From positions 1 to 38,323 of the forward strand of contig CAZUXM010000022.1 of assembly GCA_964624635.1 (NCBI GenBank): DNA of 38,323 bases, read 5' to 3'. The notes under the pieces are model-generated. The model saw only the letters and a program-made list of their open reading frames with translations. It was not told the origin of the DNA and searched no databases. This stretch comes from JANWKQ01 sp964624635 (lineage in GTDB: Bacteria > Bacteroidota > Bacteroidia > CAIKAF01). The position numbers and the translations under genes were made by a program. This document shows positions 24,390-34,405 of this stretch, in pieces. Numbering within the stretch: the stretch's first letter is position 1; each line of letters opens with the position of its first letter.

Positions 24390-25466
24390 TTACTTTATTG
24401 TAAATAAATCAGCAGTGATAGGATAATGATCGGTTACGGATACAGAATGTACTTTAAATTTCTTGCATTTGAATTTTGTGGAATGAAAAATATAATCAAT
24501 TCTTAATAAAGGCAGATTCCCATTGTATGTAGAGCCAATTCCATTGCCTGCTTCTCTAAAAGAATCAGTAAATTTTTCATTCGCTTTTTTGTAGGTATAA
24601 GATATGGGAGTATCATTAAAATCACCAGCCATAATGCATGGATATTTACATTGATTTACATGATTCATGAGAGTATTAATCTGATTATAGCGTCTTTTAT
24701 AACCATTTTTTAATTTTTTAAGCCACTTTTTTGCAATGGATACTGATTTCCCTGAAGTACTCATCATAGTATCTACCTCATTAGTGTTAAGATGGTTTGA
24801 GGCTAAGTGGACATTATATATTCTTACCGTATCGCTATTCATAAGTACATCGGTATAAATTACAAGATTCGTTCGGTTACTTGTACTATCGATTATTATT
24901 TTCCCACGATTAATAATAGGATACTTCGTAAAAGTAGCCATCCCGTATTCATGATTGTTTAATTTAATGACCCCCGGCTCAAAATGCATATGGTGGTTAG
25001 GGAGTATATTGTTTAGAAGCGGGGTAGTTACAAATTCGCTATCCCTTGTTTGAAAATACTCCTGAAAACAATAGATGTCTGAAGGATTGTCTTCAATAAA
25101 GTGAAGTATTTTATCTCTTTGTTTTTCATTTTTTTTCCAATCATAAAATTTAAAAAGCTGAATGTTATAACTCATAATTCGTATACCACCTTTTTCAAAT
25201 GATGGGGTATTAATGGTAATCATTTTGGCATGAAATGAAAAGCCAATCAACAAAACCAACAAGCTAGCTAATGCGTTTTTCCATTTTAAGAGAATCCATA
25301 TGATAACAAACAGAATATTGGCGGCAACCCACATATAATATCCAAGACCCATTACGGAAATATACCAGTATTCGTTAGGGTTGATGTAATAACCCGTGTA
25401 GGAGGCAATAAGCCCGAACAAACAAAGAATGTTGATTGTAATTAATATTCCCCTTAGATATTTCAC
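24390..25466 (-). CDS. Membrane-anchored endonuclease/exonuclease/phosphatase-family protein
   Basis: 358 residues. Three hydrophobic segments come first (about 5-25, 34-60 and 66-84). The catalytic domain follows from MSYNIQLFKF, with the metal-binding Glu in CFQEYF, MAGDFNDTPIS and the terminal VSVTDHYPITADL. The family includes nucleases, sphingomyelinase-like and inositol-phosphate phosphatases; with membrane segments the domain probably faces the periplasm or outside and the substrate is open. GTG start. It precedes the class V gene on the same strand with 58 bases between. Confidence 0.88.
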   Translation of the reverse strand: MKYLRGILITINILCLFGLIASYTGYYINPNEYWYISVMGLGYYMWVAANILFVIIWILLKWKNALASLLVLLIGFSFHAKMITINTPSFEKGGIRIMSYNIQLFKFYDWKKNEKQRDKILHFIEDNPSDIYCFQEYFQTRDSEFVTTPLLNNILPNHHMHFEPGVIKLNNHEYGMATFTKYPIINRGKIIIDSTSNRTNLVIYTDVLMNSDTVRIYNVHLASNHLNTNEVDTMMSTSGKSVSIAKKWLKKLKNGYKRRYNQINTLMNHVNQCKYPCIMAGDFNDTPISYTYKKANEKFTDSFREAGNGIGSTYNGNLPLLRIDYIFHSTKFKCKKFKVHSVSVTDHYPITADLFTIK

Positions 25467-25582
25467 AGCGTGAAGTTTGTTAACAAATTTCAGTAATGTT
25501 CTCTTTCGTTTCAGTGCTTTTTAGTTAATATTGTAAACAGCGATATACTTAAAAAATTATTTAATCTATTCATTTATCGTTT

Positions 25583-26140
25583 ATGCCTGCAGTAGAAACA
25601 ACACTTATACCCTTAGGTTTTAAAGCTCCTGATTTTGTATTACCTGATACTATTTCAGGGCTATCAAAAAGTTTAGATCAATTAAAAGGGGAGAAGGCAA
25701 CCGTTGTAATGTTTATTTGTAATCATTGTCCCTATGTGATTCACATAATGCAGGAACTTATCAATCTTGCGAATGATTATTTACCCAAGGGAGTAGCATT
25801 TATAGCCATTAGCAGCAATGATGTGTCTCGGTATCCTGATGATTCTCCTGAAAAAATGAAAGAGCTAGGGTTATCTATGCATTTCCCTTTTCCTTATCTT
25901 TATGATGAATCTCAGGAAATTGCTAAAGCATATTTTGCTGCATGTACACCTGATTTTAGTATATTTGACAAGGATCTTTTATGCATTTATAGAGGGCAGT
26001 TGGATGAATCAAGGCCCAAAAACGATAAACCTATTACCGGAAAAGACATGAGGGAGGCATTGGATGCTGCCATTAGTGGGAAAGACATTAGTACTCGTCA
26101 AATTCCAAGCATAGGCTGCAGTATTAAATGGAAAGAATAA
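25583..26140 (+). CDS. Thioredoxin-fold (AhpC/TSA-like) redox protein
   Basis: 185 residues, cytoplasmic. The start PLGFKAPDFVLPD is that of peroxiredoxin/thioredoxin-like proteins. The active-site motif is FICNHCPYV, with Cys46 and Cys49 as the redox pair. TPDFSIFDKD, LDESRP and the end PSIGCSIKWK, with a third cysteine, are typical of this thioredoxin-family subgroup. It probably reduces a disulfide or peroxide; the partner is unknown. It is divergent from the preceding endonuclease-family gene. Confidence 0.88.
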   Translation: MPAVETTLIPLGFKAPDFVLPDTISGLSKSLDQLKGEKATVVMFICNHCPYVIHIMQELINLANDYLPKGVAFIAISSNDVSRYPDDSPEKMKELGLSMHFPFPYLYDESQEIAKAYFAACTPDFSIFDKDLLCIYRGQLDESRPKNDKPITGKDMREALDAAISGKDISTRQIPSIGCSIKWKE

Positions 26141-26166
26141 ATAAGCAACCAAACAAAATCCATGAT

Positions 26167-26898
26167 ATGAAAAGAATCCTGTTCATTTGTACAACCACCC
26201 TTTTTATTGCTTCTTGTGGTAATAAAGGGAAAAGTGACCCTAACACAATACCTAAAGACTCCACTACAACTAATAACACTGTTACCAGTAACTATATACC
26301 GGATTCTTTATTAGGAGAATATATTGGTGGGTTTGGTAATAGTACCATCGTAGTTTCGGTTAATTATATCAATGGTGAAAATGCCTCAGGTTATAATATC
26401 ATAAAAGGTAACAGAAGAAATATAAAAGGAAAAGCTCATAACAAAGGAGCCTATTACGAATTTGATCTTCACGAACCGGGTGGTGATCCGTTTGATGGTA
26501 ACTTTAAGTTTAAAATAGATACTGCTACAAGAACTTTAAAAGGTACCTGGCATCCTTTTGATTCAACTAAAGTGAAACATAAATCATATACGCTAACAAA
26601 AAGAAAATTCAATCATGACGCGGTGAATGGTTACGTAGGATATTGGTATTTAAGTGATTTGAAAGTAGAGTTTAAGTCTGATAAATCAGGTGTAGCTAAA
26701 GGATATTGGTGGAATGAAAAAACTGAATCATCCGAAGATGTAGAGATTCCTTTTTCGTGGTTTGAAGAAAAAGATGGAGTTGCTATTGAATGGGGTAAAA
26801 ACAATATTTTCCTTTCGTCTAAAATGAAATTTAAAAGACAGGTAAATGAATATGAAGATATGCTTCAGTCAGGAGATTATGTGATGTACCGATATTAA
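26167..26898 (+). CDS. Lipoprotein of unknown function
   Basis: 243 residues from the ATG at 26167. An ATG 39 bases upstream would add 13 polar residues before the signal and is rejected. The signal is MKRILFICTTTLFIASC (Cys17), followed by a Thr/Asn-rich linker and what looks like two beta-rich domains separated by the KRKFNHDAVNGYVG stretch. No family recognised. It is 26 bases behind the redox gene and its stop overlaps the next gene's start by one base, so the three form one operon. Confidence 0.75.
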   Translation: MKRILFICTTTLFIASCGNKGKSDPNTIPKDSTTTNNTVTSNYIPDSLLGEYIGGFGNSTIVVSVNYINGENASGYNIIKGNRRNIKGKAHNKGAYYEFDLHEPGGDPFDGNFKFKIDTATRTLKGTWHPFDSTKVKHKSYTLTKRKFNHDAVNGYVGYWYLSDLKVEFKSDKSGVAKGYWWNEKTESSEDVEIPFSWFEEKDGVAIEWGKNNIFLSSKMKFKRQVNEYEDMLQSGDYVMYRY

Positions 26899-27593
26899 TG
26901 GATAAGACGAATAAAAACTTTTTATTTTATTTAAAACGACTCTTGGCATTTATCATTCCCGGAGTCGTTGTTTTTTTCTCTTACATGATGGCCGAACTAT
27001 CAGTTCCATACATCGAAATGAAAAGAGATGTTGATTTTCTAAAATATAAATACAACGTTTACCATATTGATTATTGGAGAATCGGTTTTTATGCTCATGT
27101 ATTTACCAGTGTATTTGTATTGTTGGCAGGAGCAACACAATTCAGTAAATATCTTATATTTAAATACCCAAAATTTCATAGATGGATAGGTAGATCATAT
27201 GTTTGGCTAGTACTTTTTGTTAGCGGTCCGGGTGCTATGGCAATGGCTATTCATGCCAATGGAGGTTTCCCATCCAGAGCAAGTTTTGTTTTACAAACAT
27301 TGATGTGGTTTATTTTTACAGGAGCAGCCTGGTATTATGCAATCAAAAAAAAATATATAAAACACGCAGAAGCTATGTTGCTGAGTTATTCGCTAACGTT
27401 TGCTGCGGTTACATTACGAGCTCTTAAAATTTTATTGGTTTTATTACATGTAAAATTTAATCGCCCGGTGGATGCTTATATTACTGTAGCCTGGCTAAGT
27501 TGGGTGCCCAACATGATTATTGCCGGCATATTAATCCATTTCGGATTAATAAGATGGTACTTCAAAAAAAATAAATCAGAAAAACTATCTTAG
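26898..27593 (+). CDS. DUF2306 membrane protein
   Basis: 231 residues with about six hydrophobic segments. The family pattern is clear: FYAHVFTSVFVLLAGATQFS, then the FHRWIGRSYVW motif, LFVSGPGAMAMAIHANGG and the YSLTFAAVTLRALKI region. The function of DUF2306 proteins is not known. It starts with an ATG that overlaps the previous stop (TAATG) and ends overlapping the convergent beta-barrel gene by 4 bases. Confidence 0.85.
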   Translation: MDKTNKNFLFYLKRLLAFIIPGVVVFFSYMMAELSVPYIEMKRDVDFLKYKYNVYHIDYWRIGFYAHVFTSVFVLLAGATQFSKYLIFKYPKFHRWIGRSYVWLVLFVSGPGAMAMAIHANGGFPSRASFVLQTLMWFIFTGAAWYYAIKKKYIKHAEAMLLSYSLTFAAVTLRALKILLVLLHVKFNRPVDAYITVAWLSWVPNMIIAGILIHFGLIRWYFKKNKSEKLS

Positions 27594-28963
27594 TCTTCAA
27601 GCAGTGATTTTGCTTTAGGTTTTGGTGGGAATCCAATATCAACAATTACCCCTAAATTAATAGTGAATCCTCTAACTCCGGTTCCATTATAATAACTGGG
27701 AGGTCCTATGCCTGAAATAGGAATATCAAACATTGAAACAAAAGGAATTGAATATGTAAATACGGGTTTTAAATTAAATGCTCCTTGGGCTAAACGAATT
27801 TTATAACCTATACACATGGTCATGTCAAATTGAGCATTAAAATTATTGCTCCCATTTTTTTCTGCAATAATTGATTCTGATTGATTTTTTTCATCATACA
27901 CAGTAGCCCCGGATCCTCCATCTTTTATAATGTAATCGGCTCTATAAACGTTGCCAAATGATGCTTCAAAACCAGCTCCCAAAATAAAATTCCCAAATTC
28001 CAAATGCATCATACTATACATACCAAAGTAATGCAAGTTGCCATACTCTTCTACTATATATGCATTACCTGCTGTATCTTGTGCATTAAAAGTAGAATGA
28101 AATCTTTTTAATCTTACGTTAAACCCATTGCGCCAAAATAAAGATTTGCTCAGCTGCCAACGTAAGCCTAACCCAAGATTATAACCAAACCCATTACTTG
28201 TATTTTTTACACCCACTGCTGTTACTAATTGATCGGATGATATGATTGAGTAGTTGGCCAACAATGGAATATCAATCGCAAATTTGGAGCCATCATATGG
28301 CATGTCTTTCCAATTATTTTTATTGCGATTATTATTGTTGTTTGAATCGTCGTTGTTATTATTGTTTTTATTATGGGTGTAGTTGCCGTCTTCCTTGGTC
28401 CAGGTTTTGCCCGGTTTACCTTGTGCTACCCAATCGTTATATTCTTCAACAGTAGCTTCTTTTTCATCAAACGTGTAATAATTATTTTTGATTTTTTCAG
28501 ATAAAGCTTCATAATCTGAATAGAATTCAGACATGTCGTTTTTGAAAGTTCTTTTATTCATTAACTTAAATTTCCCATTCTCTTTTTTCTCTACGTAATA
28601 ATCTGTTACTTCTACCTTATCATTTCCTTTATCTATTTTATAAGTGTAGGTATATAATGTAGTGGGACCATCAATTTCACGTTGCATGAATACCTTGCTG
28701 TCTTCTACTGGTTTTAAAAAATATTCGTCATTATCATATTTAAAGTAGGAAATATCTTTTGGGCCGTATTTCTTATATTCTTCAGTAGTATCGTTGTAAA
28801 CACTAATACCTTTTGCGAGTTTGTCTGCTGAAGCGGGTTTAATTTTAACGGTGAGGGTTTCTCCTTGTAAAGTAACCATTGTCCCGGATATCAACTCTTT
28901 TTGAGCCCATACCCCTGATGTGGTAAGAAGAGTAAGAATAATGACAACCCAGTATCTCAACAT
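27590..28963 (-). CDS. Outer-membrane beta-barrel-like protein with Asn-rich linker
   Basis: 457 residues. A signal peptide (about 1-20) precedes a N-terminal domain (about 21-190) of beta-strands with charged turns. A low-complexity linker of Asn and Asp follows (about 198-217, encoded near 28310-28375). The C-terminal half has alternating aromatic/hydrophobic strands such as FGYNLGLGLRWQLSKSL and FGNFILGAGFEASFG, ending INLGVIVDIGF. This resembles outer-membrane barrels of the phylum. No function can be assigned. It is alone on its strand; the 210 bases upstream hold the promoter of the divergent aminopeptidase and nothing else that I recognise. Confidence 0.75.
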   Translation of the reverse strand: MLRYWVVIILTLLTTSGVWAQKELISGTMVTLQGETLTVKIKPASADKLAKGISVYNDTTEEYKKYGPKDISYFKYDNDEYFLKPVEDSKVFMQREIDGPTTLYTYTYKIDKGNDKVEVTDYYVEKKENGKFKLMNKRTFKNDMSEFYSDYEALSEKIKNNYYTFDEKEATVEEYNDWVAQGKPGKTWTKEDGNYTHNKNNNNNDDSNNNNNRNKNNWKDMPYDGSKFAIDIPLLANYSIISSDQLVTAVGVKNTSNGFGYNLGLGLRWQLSKSLFWRNGFNVRLKRFHSTFNAQDTAGNAYIVEEYGNLHYFGMYSMMHLEFGNFILGAGFEASFGNVYRADYIIKDGGSGATVYDEKNQSESIIAEKNGSNNFNAQFDMTMCIGYKIRLAQGAFNLKPVFTYSIPFVSMFDIPISGIGPPSYYNGTGVRGFTINLGVIVDIGFPPKPKAKSLLED

Positions 28964-29094
28964 GAATTCTACCTGAATAATGCTTTAAAACCTTGTAAAA
29001 GTACAAGATAATAACGACTATTTAATAACATTTGTTGCAAACATCATGCTAGACCTGTATTCTTGCTAACTTTAATTAAGAAGTGGCTTTATAG

Positions 29095-29102
29095 TATTTT
29101 TG
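29095..29102 (+). promoter_or_regulatory. -7 box (TAttTTTG) for the aminopeptidase gene
   Basis: An exact TAnnTTTG about 60-70 bases before the start, which is hidden by the N run. Confidence 0.4.
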
Positions 29103-29158
29103 TAATTGACATATTTTGAGAAAGTTATAATAATGTAATGTTGTTTTATATGGGTATT

Positions 29159-29174
29159 NNNNNNNNNNNNNNNN
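29159..29174. other. Assembly gap (16 N) at the start of the aminopeptidase gene
   Basis: The gap hides the start codon. The frame is open from the first base after it (Asp-Val-Leu-Lys-Met-Leu-Cys). Confidence 0.85.
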
Positions 29175-30080
29175 GATGTATTAAAAATGCTTTGTAACGT
29201 TCATGCTCCTTCGGGAAATGAGGTAGCAATGACTGATTTTATCAGAACTTATGTGATGCAACATCATGAAGAATGGAAAGTAAAACCTGAAATTATAGAG
29301 GGTGATTTTATACAAGACTGTATCATTTTAAAATTTGGTAAACCAACTACTGCCATTTTTGCTCATATGGATTCAATTGGTTTTACAGTAAGGTATAATA
29401 ATGAAGTGGTAAGAATAGGGGGACCGGTTACTGAAACGGGTATTCGCTTAAAGGGTAAGGATACTTTAGGTGATATTCAATGTACTTTAAAAGAAAACAG
29501 AGGAGAACTTTCAGTAAAATATCATCGTGAAATTGAAAGAGGAACTGAGTTGGTTTTCGAACCTGAATGGAGAGAGAATGATGAATTTATCCAATGCTGT
29601 TATATGGATAATCGATTGGGGGTTTGGAATGCTTTGAAGGTGGCCGAAACATTAGAGAACGGAGTAATTGTTTTCAGTTGTTGGGAAGAACACGGTGGGG
29701 GATCTGTTGGGTATTTGGCTGATTTTATTTACAAAGAATGGGGAGTAAAACAAGCATTGATATCTGATATTACCTGGGTAACCAATGGAGTTCCTCACGG
29801 AAAAGGGGTGGCTATTTCAATAAGAGATAAAGGTATTCCAAGAAGATCATTTGTTAATAGGATTATTGACATGGCAAAAAAATCAGGTATTCCGTTTCAG
29901 TTAGAAGTAGAAGGGGCGGGGAGTAGTGATGGTGGATATTTACAATCATCACATTTACCATTTGATTGGTGTTTTATTGGAGCACCAGAAGATTTTGTTC
30001 ATTCTCCTGACGAAAAAGTACATAAAGCAGATATTGAAGCTATGTGGAAAATGTACAATTATTTAATGGAGAGGTTGTAA
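29175..30080 (+). CDS. M42-like zinc aminopeptidase (start hidden in gap)
   Basis: A di-metal peptidase of the M42/M28-like fold that removes N-terminal residues from peptides. Metal and catalytic motifs are visible in order: IFAHMDSIGF (His, Asp), CCYMDNRLGVWNAL (bridging Asp), CWEEHGGGSVGY (Glu pair), LISDITWV (Asp) and FVHSPDEKVHK (last His ligand). GAGSSDGGYLQ is also typical. The readable part is 301 residues and starts DVLKMLCNVHAPSGNE, so probably only a few residues are lost in the N run; an internal ATG at 29187 is less likely the start. The following genes are on the other strand. Confidence 0.85.
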   Translation, partial: DVLKMLCNVHAPSGNEVAMTDFIRTYVMQHHEEWKVKPEIIEGDFIQDCIILKFGKPTTAIFAHMDSIGFTVRYNNEVVRIGGPVTETGIRLKGKDTLGDIQCTLKENRGELSVKYHREIERGTELVFEPEWRENDEFIQCCYMDNRLGVWNALKVAETLENGVIVFSCWEEHGGGSVGYLADFIYKEWGVKQALISDITWVTNGVPHGKGVAISIRDKGIPRRSFVNRIIDMAKKSGIPFQLEVEGAGSSDGGYLQSSHLPFDWCFIGAPEDFVHSPDEKVHKADIEAMWKMYNYLMERL

Positions 30081-30087
30081 GTAGAGT

Positions 30088-30834
30088 TTACTTAAATTCT
30101 AATAATTGAAAATTTTCTCCATCAAAATATCCATACGTGTTATACCTTATCCAATCACCTAAATTAATATATCTGGCGTTATCTATATTTTTATCTAATG
30201 GTAAATGGCGATGCCCAAAAATCAATAAATCATACTTTTCCTTTGAAAGAATTTCTTTACAATATTGATAGAGGTATTCTTTTTCATCACCTAAGTATTT
30301 GGAGTCTTCATCATAGTTAGACTCTCTGCTTCGTCTGCTAAAATAGTTAGCTATTGAAAAAGCAAGATTTGGATGAACTCTAGCATAACACCATTGAAAA
30401 AATGTATTGGAAAATATTTTTTTCAGGAATTTATAACCTGATTCTCCCGGACCTAATCCATCGCCATGCGCCAGGTAGATTTTTTTTCCGTTATAAGTTT
30501 TGGTAATAGGTTTTCTGTATACATGAGCTCCCAATTCTTTTTCAAGGTATCCAAACATCCACATGTCATGATTTCCTGTAAATATATGTAGTTGTACACC
30601 TTTATCTGATAATTGAGCAAGTTTTCCTAAAAGTCTTAGATATCCTTTTGGAGCTACATGTTTATATTCAAACCAAAAATCAAACATATCTCCCATGAGG
30701 TATAATTCAGTTACATGGTGTTCAATAGAGTTTAACCATGATACAATTCTTTTTTCACGTTCAATACTTGATTGATGGTTGGGAACACCCAAATGAAAAT
30801 CGGAAGCAAAATATATATGTGTTTCTTGAGGCAT
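30088..30834 (-). CDS. lpxH: UDP-2,3-diacylglucosamine diphosphatase
   Basis: Cleaves UDP-2,3-diacylglucosamine to lipid X in lipid A synthesis. Metallophosphoesterase motifs appear in order: FASDFHLG, GDMFDFWFEY, FTGNHDMW, LAHGDGLG and FGHRHLPLD. The 248-residue length and the FDFWFEY context are typical of the Bacteroidota LpxH-like enzymes. It starts immediately after the stop of the M1 peptidase gene with no spacing, so the two form an operon. The next enzyme of the pathway, LpxB, is encoded about 6 kb away near the right edge. Confidence 0.88.
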   Translation of the reverse strand: MPQETHIYFASDFHLGVPNHQSSIEREKRIVSWLNSIEHHVTELYLMGDMFDFWFEYKHVAPKGYLRLLGKLAQLSDKGVQLHIFTGNHDMWMFGYLEKELGAHVYRKPITKTYNGKKIYLAHGDGLGPGESGYKFLKKIFSNTFFQWCYARVHPNLAFSIANYFSRRSRESNYDEDSKYLGDEKEYLYQYCKEILSKEKYDLLIFGHRHLPLDKNIDNARYINLGDWIRYNTYGYFDGENFQLLEFK

Positions 30835-33800
30835 TTAAATAAATAGCTTCCGAATGTTTTTAATGAATTTAAAATTTTGTAATTGTACTGTAAATCTAAT
30901 AGTTTCCCAGTAACTACTGTAATTAAGTTGAACGGATGATTTAATGTCCGGAGAATATATGATGGGAAAATATACTTGCAAGGTTCTGTCGGGAGTTCTT
31001 AAATATATTCCTCCACTATATACAAAAGTGGGGTCAGGAGCTGTAGATCCGGCATACTGAAAGGTTCCAATATCCATGTAAACTCCGGCATATATCATAG
31101 GAACATCCCATTCAAGGTTGGCAGTAAGCATCCAAAAGTTTGATTGACCTACATAGGTATTGATCTTAAAATCACCATCCGCATGACCTACCTGTTGACT
31201 AAAAAACCCGGTAGGTTCTGATCGTGCTAAATAGTAATCATTGAATGCATAATCCCAAATTCCTCTCCACCCACTTAATCTAAACCGAGTATCGGTAACC
31301 ATATTAGGGGTGGTTAAAAATGTTCCTGCAAATACCCGTAGTTGAATAGCTGATTTATTTTTATAATAAGTGTAAGTAACTTTAAATTCATTAAAGAGTT
31401 TTAATGCAGGGGTGATATTAGTTAATGGGGAGTTGAGATAATTAATACCGAAGTCATTAGTGTGTTCAAATGATACTGTATTTTCAATCTCCCATAAACG
31501 TTTCTTGAAATTCATTTTATAGTACAAAATGTTTTGCATCAAATAACGAACCCTGTGATCTAATGATAATGCCGGGTCAACATGAGTAATTACTAATTGA
31601 TTTTTTACGCCTGCTTCATGAGTAATTGGAGAATAAATATCTCTACGTTCAAAAATAAATTTCATATCCGGACTTAATACAATACTCCACAAAGGCGTTC
31701 CGGAGGATTCTTTATATGATTGTACATTGCCGGTAGCATTGATAATAAAACGGTCAGGCGAATTTTTTTTGAAGTAGTGAGTATGTTTAATTCCTCCGTA
31801 AAAAGAAGGTCTTACAGATTCAGTAGCAAACATGGGTAATATAAACCATTCAGTGGGTTTAGGAACCAATCCGTAGTTATGAAACATCATTCCTATTTGT
31901 ACACCGTCGTAAAAATTATAATTGAACCCGGGAGCATAATACACGTGTTTTCTAAACGGATTTTCAAATGAGGAAAAGAAGTTAAATCTGGTTGGTGGTA
32001 CCCCCTTTTTTCCGTTTTTTATCCGAGCATAATTGTTATTTAAATATAGGTCGGGTAAGGTCATATCATTATCAATACATATCCATGAGATACTTTCGCT
32101 GTATGGAATGGATATGCTTCCTTTAAGATTAATGGGGGCAAAAGTGTAAGTGCCTACTAATTCATATGCACGATTAAAAGTTTGAATAGTTACGGGTGTA
32201 GAAAGTTCTCCTTTATTGATAATCTCAACAGAAATTTGATCGGAACTTTTTTTTATTTTTTTTATTTCATAGTCTACTTGATGATTATTTACCATTGCCT
32301 CGTCAAAAAACCAATCAGCCTTATCACCTACATGCTTTTTGAAAATCTCATGCAAGTCAGATGCTACTGGATGTCTAAATTTCCATGTTTGGTAATATTC
32401 TTTTATTGCCAGATTAAAAGTGTCTTTACCACAGAGTTTTTCAAGGTATGTAAGGAATGCAGCAGGTTTTGAATATGCTTGTATCCAATAGTTTTCTTCT
32501 GATAATAAATGGGATGTGGTTTTTGTAGGTTGGTCGTAATGATTTCTCGCTATAGTATAATATTCAGTATGTGCCTGCTGATAATATGGAAAACGGTCGC
32601 CATTTAACCAATGAGAATTGAAATGGACTTTTGTATCAGGATATTTTTGCAGCAGATATTTATTTTCATAAAAGGTATTGATGCCTTCGTCCAACCAATG
32701 TTCATCTCTTNNNNNNNNNNNNNNNNNNNNNNNNNNNNNNNNNNNNNNNAGCCCAATACTCCATAAAACCAGTTATGTCCTACTTCATGTATTATAGTTT
32801 CTTCAATCGAGTACGAATTGTTTACCCAGGCAATGGTTGGATATTCCATATCTCCTCCTGTAATATCATCTACATCTACTACCGAAAAATTTTTAAATGG
32901 ATAAGATCCGATTTCATCACTGTAAAATTGTATGGCATCAGCTAAATAAGTATTTGATTGTTGCCAATCGACCCAATGACTCATTTTTACAAAACTCTGT
33001 ATAATTACAGAATTACCATGTACATCAACAGTGTCTTTCATCACCAATAATTCAGGATCTGCACAGAATGCAAAATCATGAACATGGCTAATTTTATAGA
33101 CCAATGTTTTTTTATCTCTAGAAGGCTCAATGTTTTTTTTTAATTCTTTTCTTCTTTTTGGATGAACATACGTTTTTGAGAATTCCGCCAACGTGTCAAG
33201 ATTTTTTATTTCATCTTCGTTTGTTAGTTCTCCGGTAGCAGCTACTACAAAGTTTTTAGGAACAGTAATGTGTACTTCATAATTACCAAACTCACTAAAA
33301 AATTCACCCTGATCAAGATAACTTAATGGATGCCAGCCCAACTCATCATATACTGCGGGTTTAGGATACCACTGGGTAATATAGTATGCTGAGTTTTTGT
33401 AACCCATCCTTGATATATGGGTTGAAGGAAGTTTAACTGAAAAAGGGGTTTCCAACTTGATGGTATTCCCGGGAGCTAAAGGTTCAGGCAGTTCAAGAAT
33501 TTCAATATCAGCAGTATCTTTACAGGCGTAGCTTTTCGCTTCCACACCATCTACTTTCCACATAATACTATCAATAGATCCTTTATATATGTTATTGGCA
33601 AATTGAAGAGAGTGCTCATCATATGCAAGTAGCTGATTGTTAAGGGCTGACCTTTTGCCCTTGTAGGCATTAGGCATTAGGTTCATATATATATAAGGTA
33701 AAGTATTGGGTGAATTGTTGGTATAATACATGGTAATATGCCCTTGTATAGTTTTTGTACTATCATCTAAACTCACCTGAATAAGATAATTGACCTCCTG

Positions 33801-33884
33801 TTGCCAGTAGGTTTGTCCCCTTAAAACCCCTATTAATAAGGCTTGCAGGAATAATAGAACATATATTTGGGTCCTAAACTTCAA
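30835..33884 (-). CDS. Large M1-family metallopeptidase (N run inside)
   Basis: A secreted or envelope peptidase of the gluzincin clan. It has a signal peptide (about 1-23), then the M1 N-terminal beta domain, the GGDMEYP motif (the GAMEN exopeptidase equivalent) and the zinc site HEVGHNWFYGVLG. After the 39-N run comes RDEHWLDEGINTFYE. The zinc motif HExxH-18 residues-E is restored exactly if 7 bases (G-SNE-R) are missing, giving about 1005 aa. The C-terminal 500 residues have beta-rich sequence with many Tyr/Trp, and may form a barrel or repeats. The start is a TTG at 33884 in good context; no ATG is closer. Followed directly by lpxH. Confidence 0.87.
32711..32749. other. Assembly gap (39 N) in the M1 peptidase active site
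   Basis: The M1 rule HExxH-X18-E predicts just 7 bases here (GSNERD). Keeping 39 would shift the frame and lengthen the spacing. Confidence 0.85.
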
Positions 33885-33991
33885 GTTTTTAAAAACTAAT
33901 GTAAATATCCGAAAAAATCCTTTGTTTAAGCTATAATCCTTATTTATAGACTATTTGCATATTTTTACAGCAGGAAATTAACAATGAGTGT

Positions 33992-34021
33992 TTGATATTT
34001 TGAAATGATTGCATACCTTTG
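33992..34021 (+). promoter_or_regulatory. Promoter of rplU-rpmA (TTTG, 19 bp, TAccTTTG)
   Basis: A full match to the Bacteroidota housekeeping promoter (TTG 33992-33994, spacer 19, TACCTTTG 34014-34021). It gives a leader of about 45 bases and rules out the upstream extension of the rplU frame. Confidence 0.8.
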
Positions 34022-34070
34022 CCCTCCATTAATTTGGAGAGTTAAACGTAATCAGTTAAAAATTATTACC

Positions 34071-34385
34071 ATGTACGCTATAGTAGATATTGCAGGTCAG
34101 CAGTTTAAGGTTGAAAAGAACCAGGAAATCTATGTTCACCGTTTAGAAGGGAACGAAGGAAGTAAAGTGGAGTTTGATTCAGTATATCTTATCGATAACG
34201 GAGGTAAAGTAACTGTAGGTGCTCCTAAAATTGATGGTGCTAAAGTAGATGCCAAAATCATTTCTCATGTAAAAGGTGAAAAAGTATTGGTATTTAAAAA
34301 GAAAAGAAGAAAAGGATATCAAAAGTTGAATGGACATCGTCAATCATTCACTAAGATTCAAATTGAAAATATTTCAGGTAAATAA
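34071..34385 (+). CDS. rplU: Ribosomal protein L21
   Basis: A component of the large ribosomal subunit that binds 23S rRNA. 104 residues from the ATG at 34071: MYAIVDIAGQQFKVEK and the end KKRRKGYQKLNGHRQSFTKIQI are diagnostic. The frame is open 66 bases further upstream, but this contains the promoter. It is followed after 20 bases by rpmA, the usual order. Confidence 0.97.
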   Translation: MYAIVDIAGQQFKVEKNQEIYVHRLEGNEGSKVEFDSVYLIDNGGKVTVGAPKIDGAKVDAKIISHVKGEKVLVFKKKRRKGYQKLNGHRQSFTKIQIENISGK

Positions 34386-34405
34386 TCACTTAAAAAAGAA
34401 AAGCC

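Noticed and set aside
28310..28375. Short tandem repeat array that might be a CRISPR or microsatellite locus
   Set aside because: It is the Asn/Asp codon run (AAT/AAC) inside the linker of the beta-barrel-like protein, with no spacer structure.
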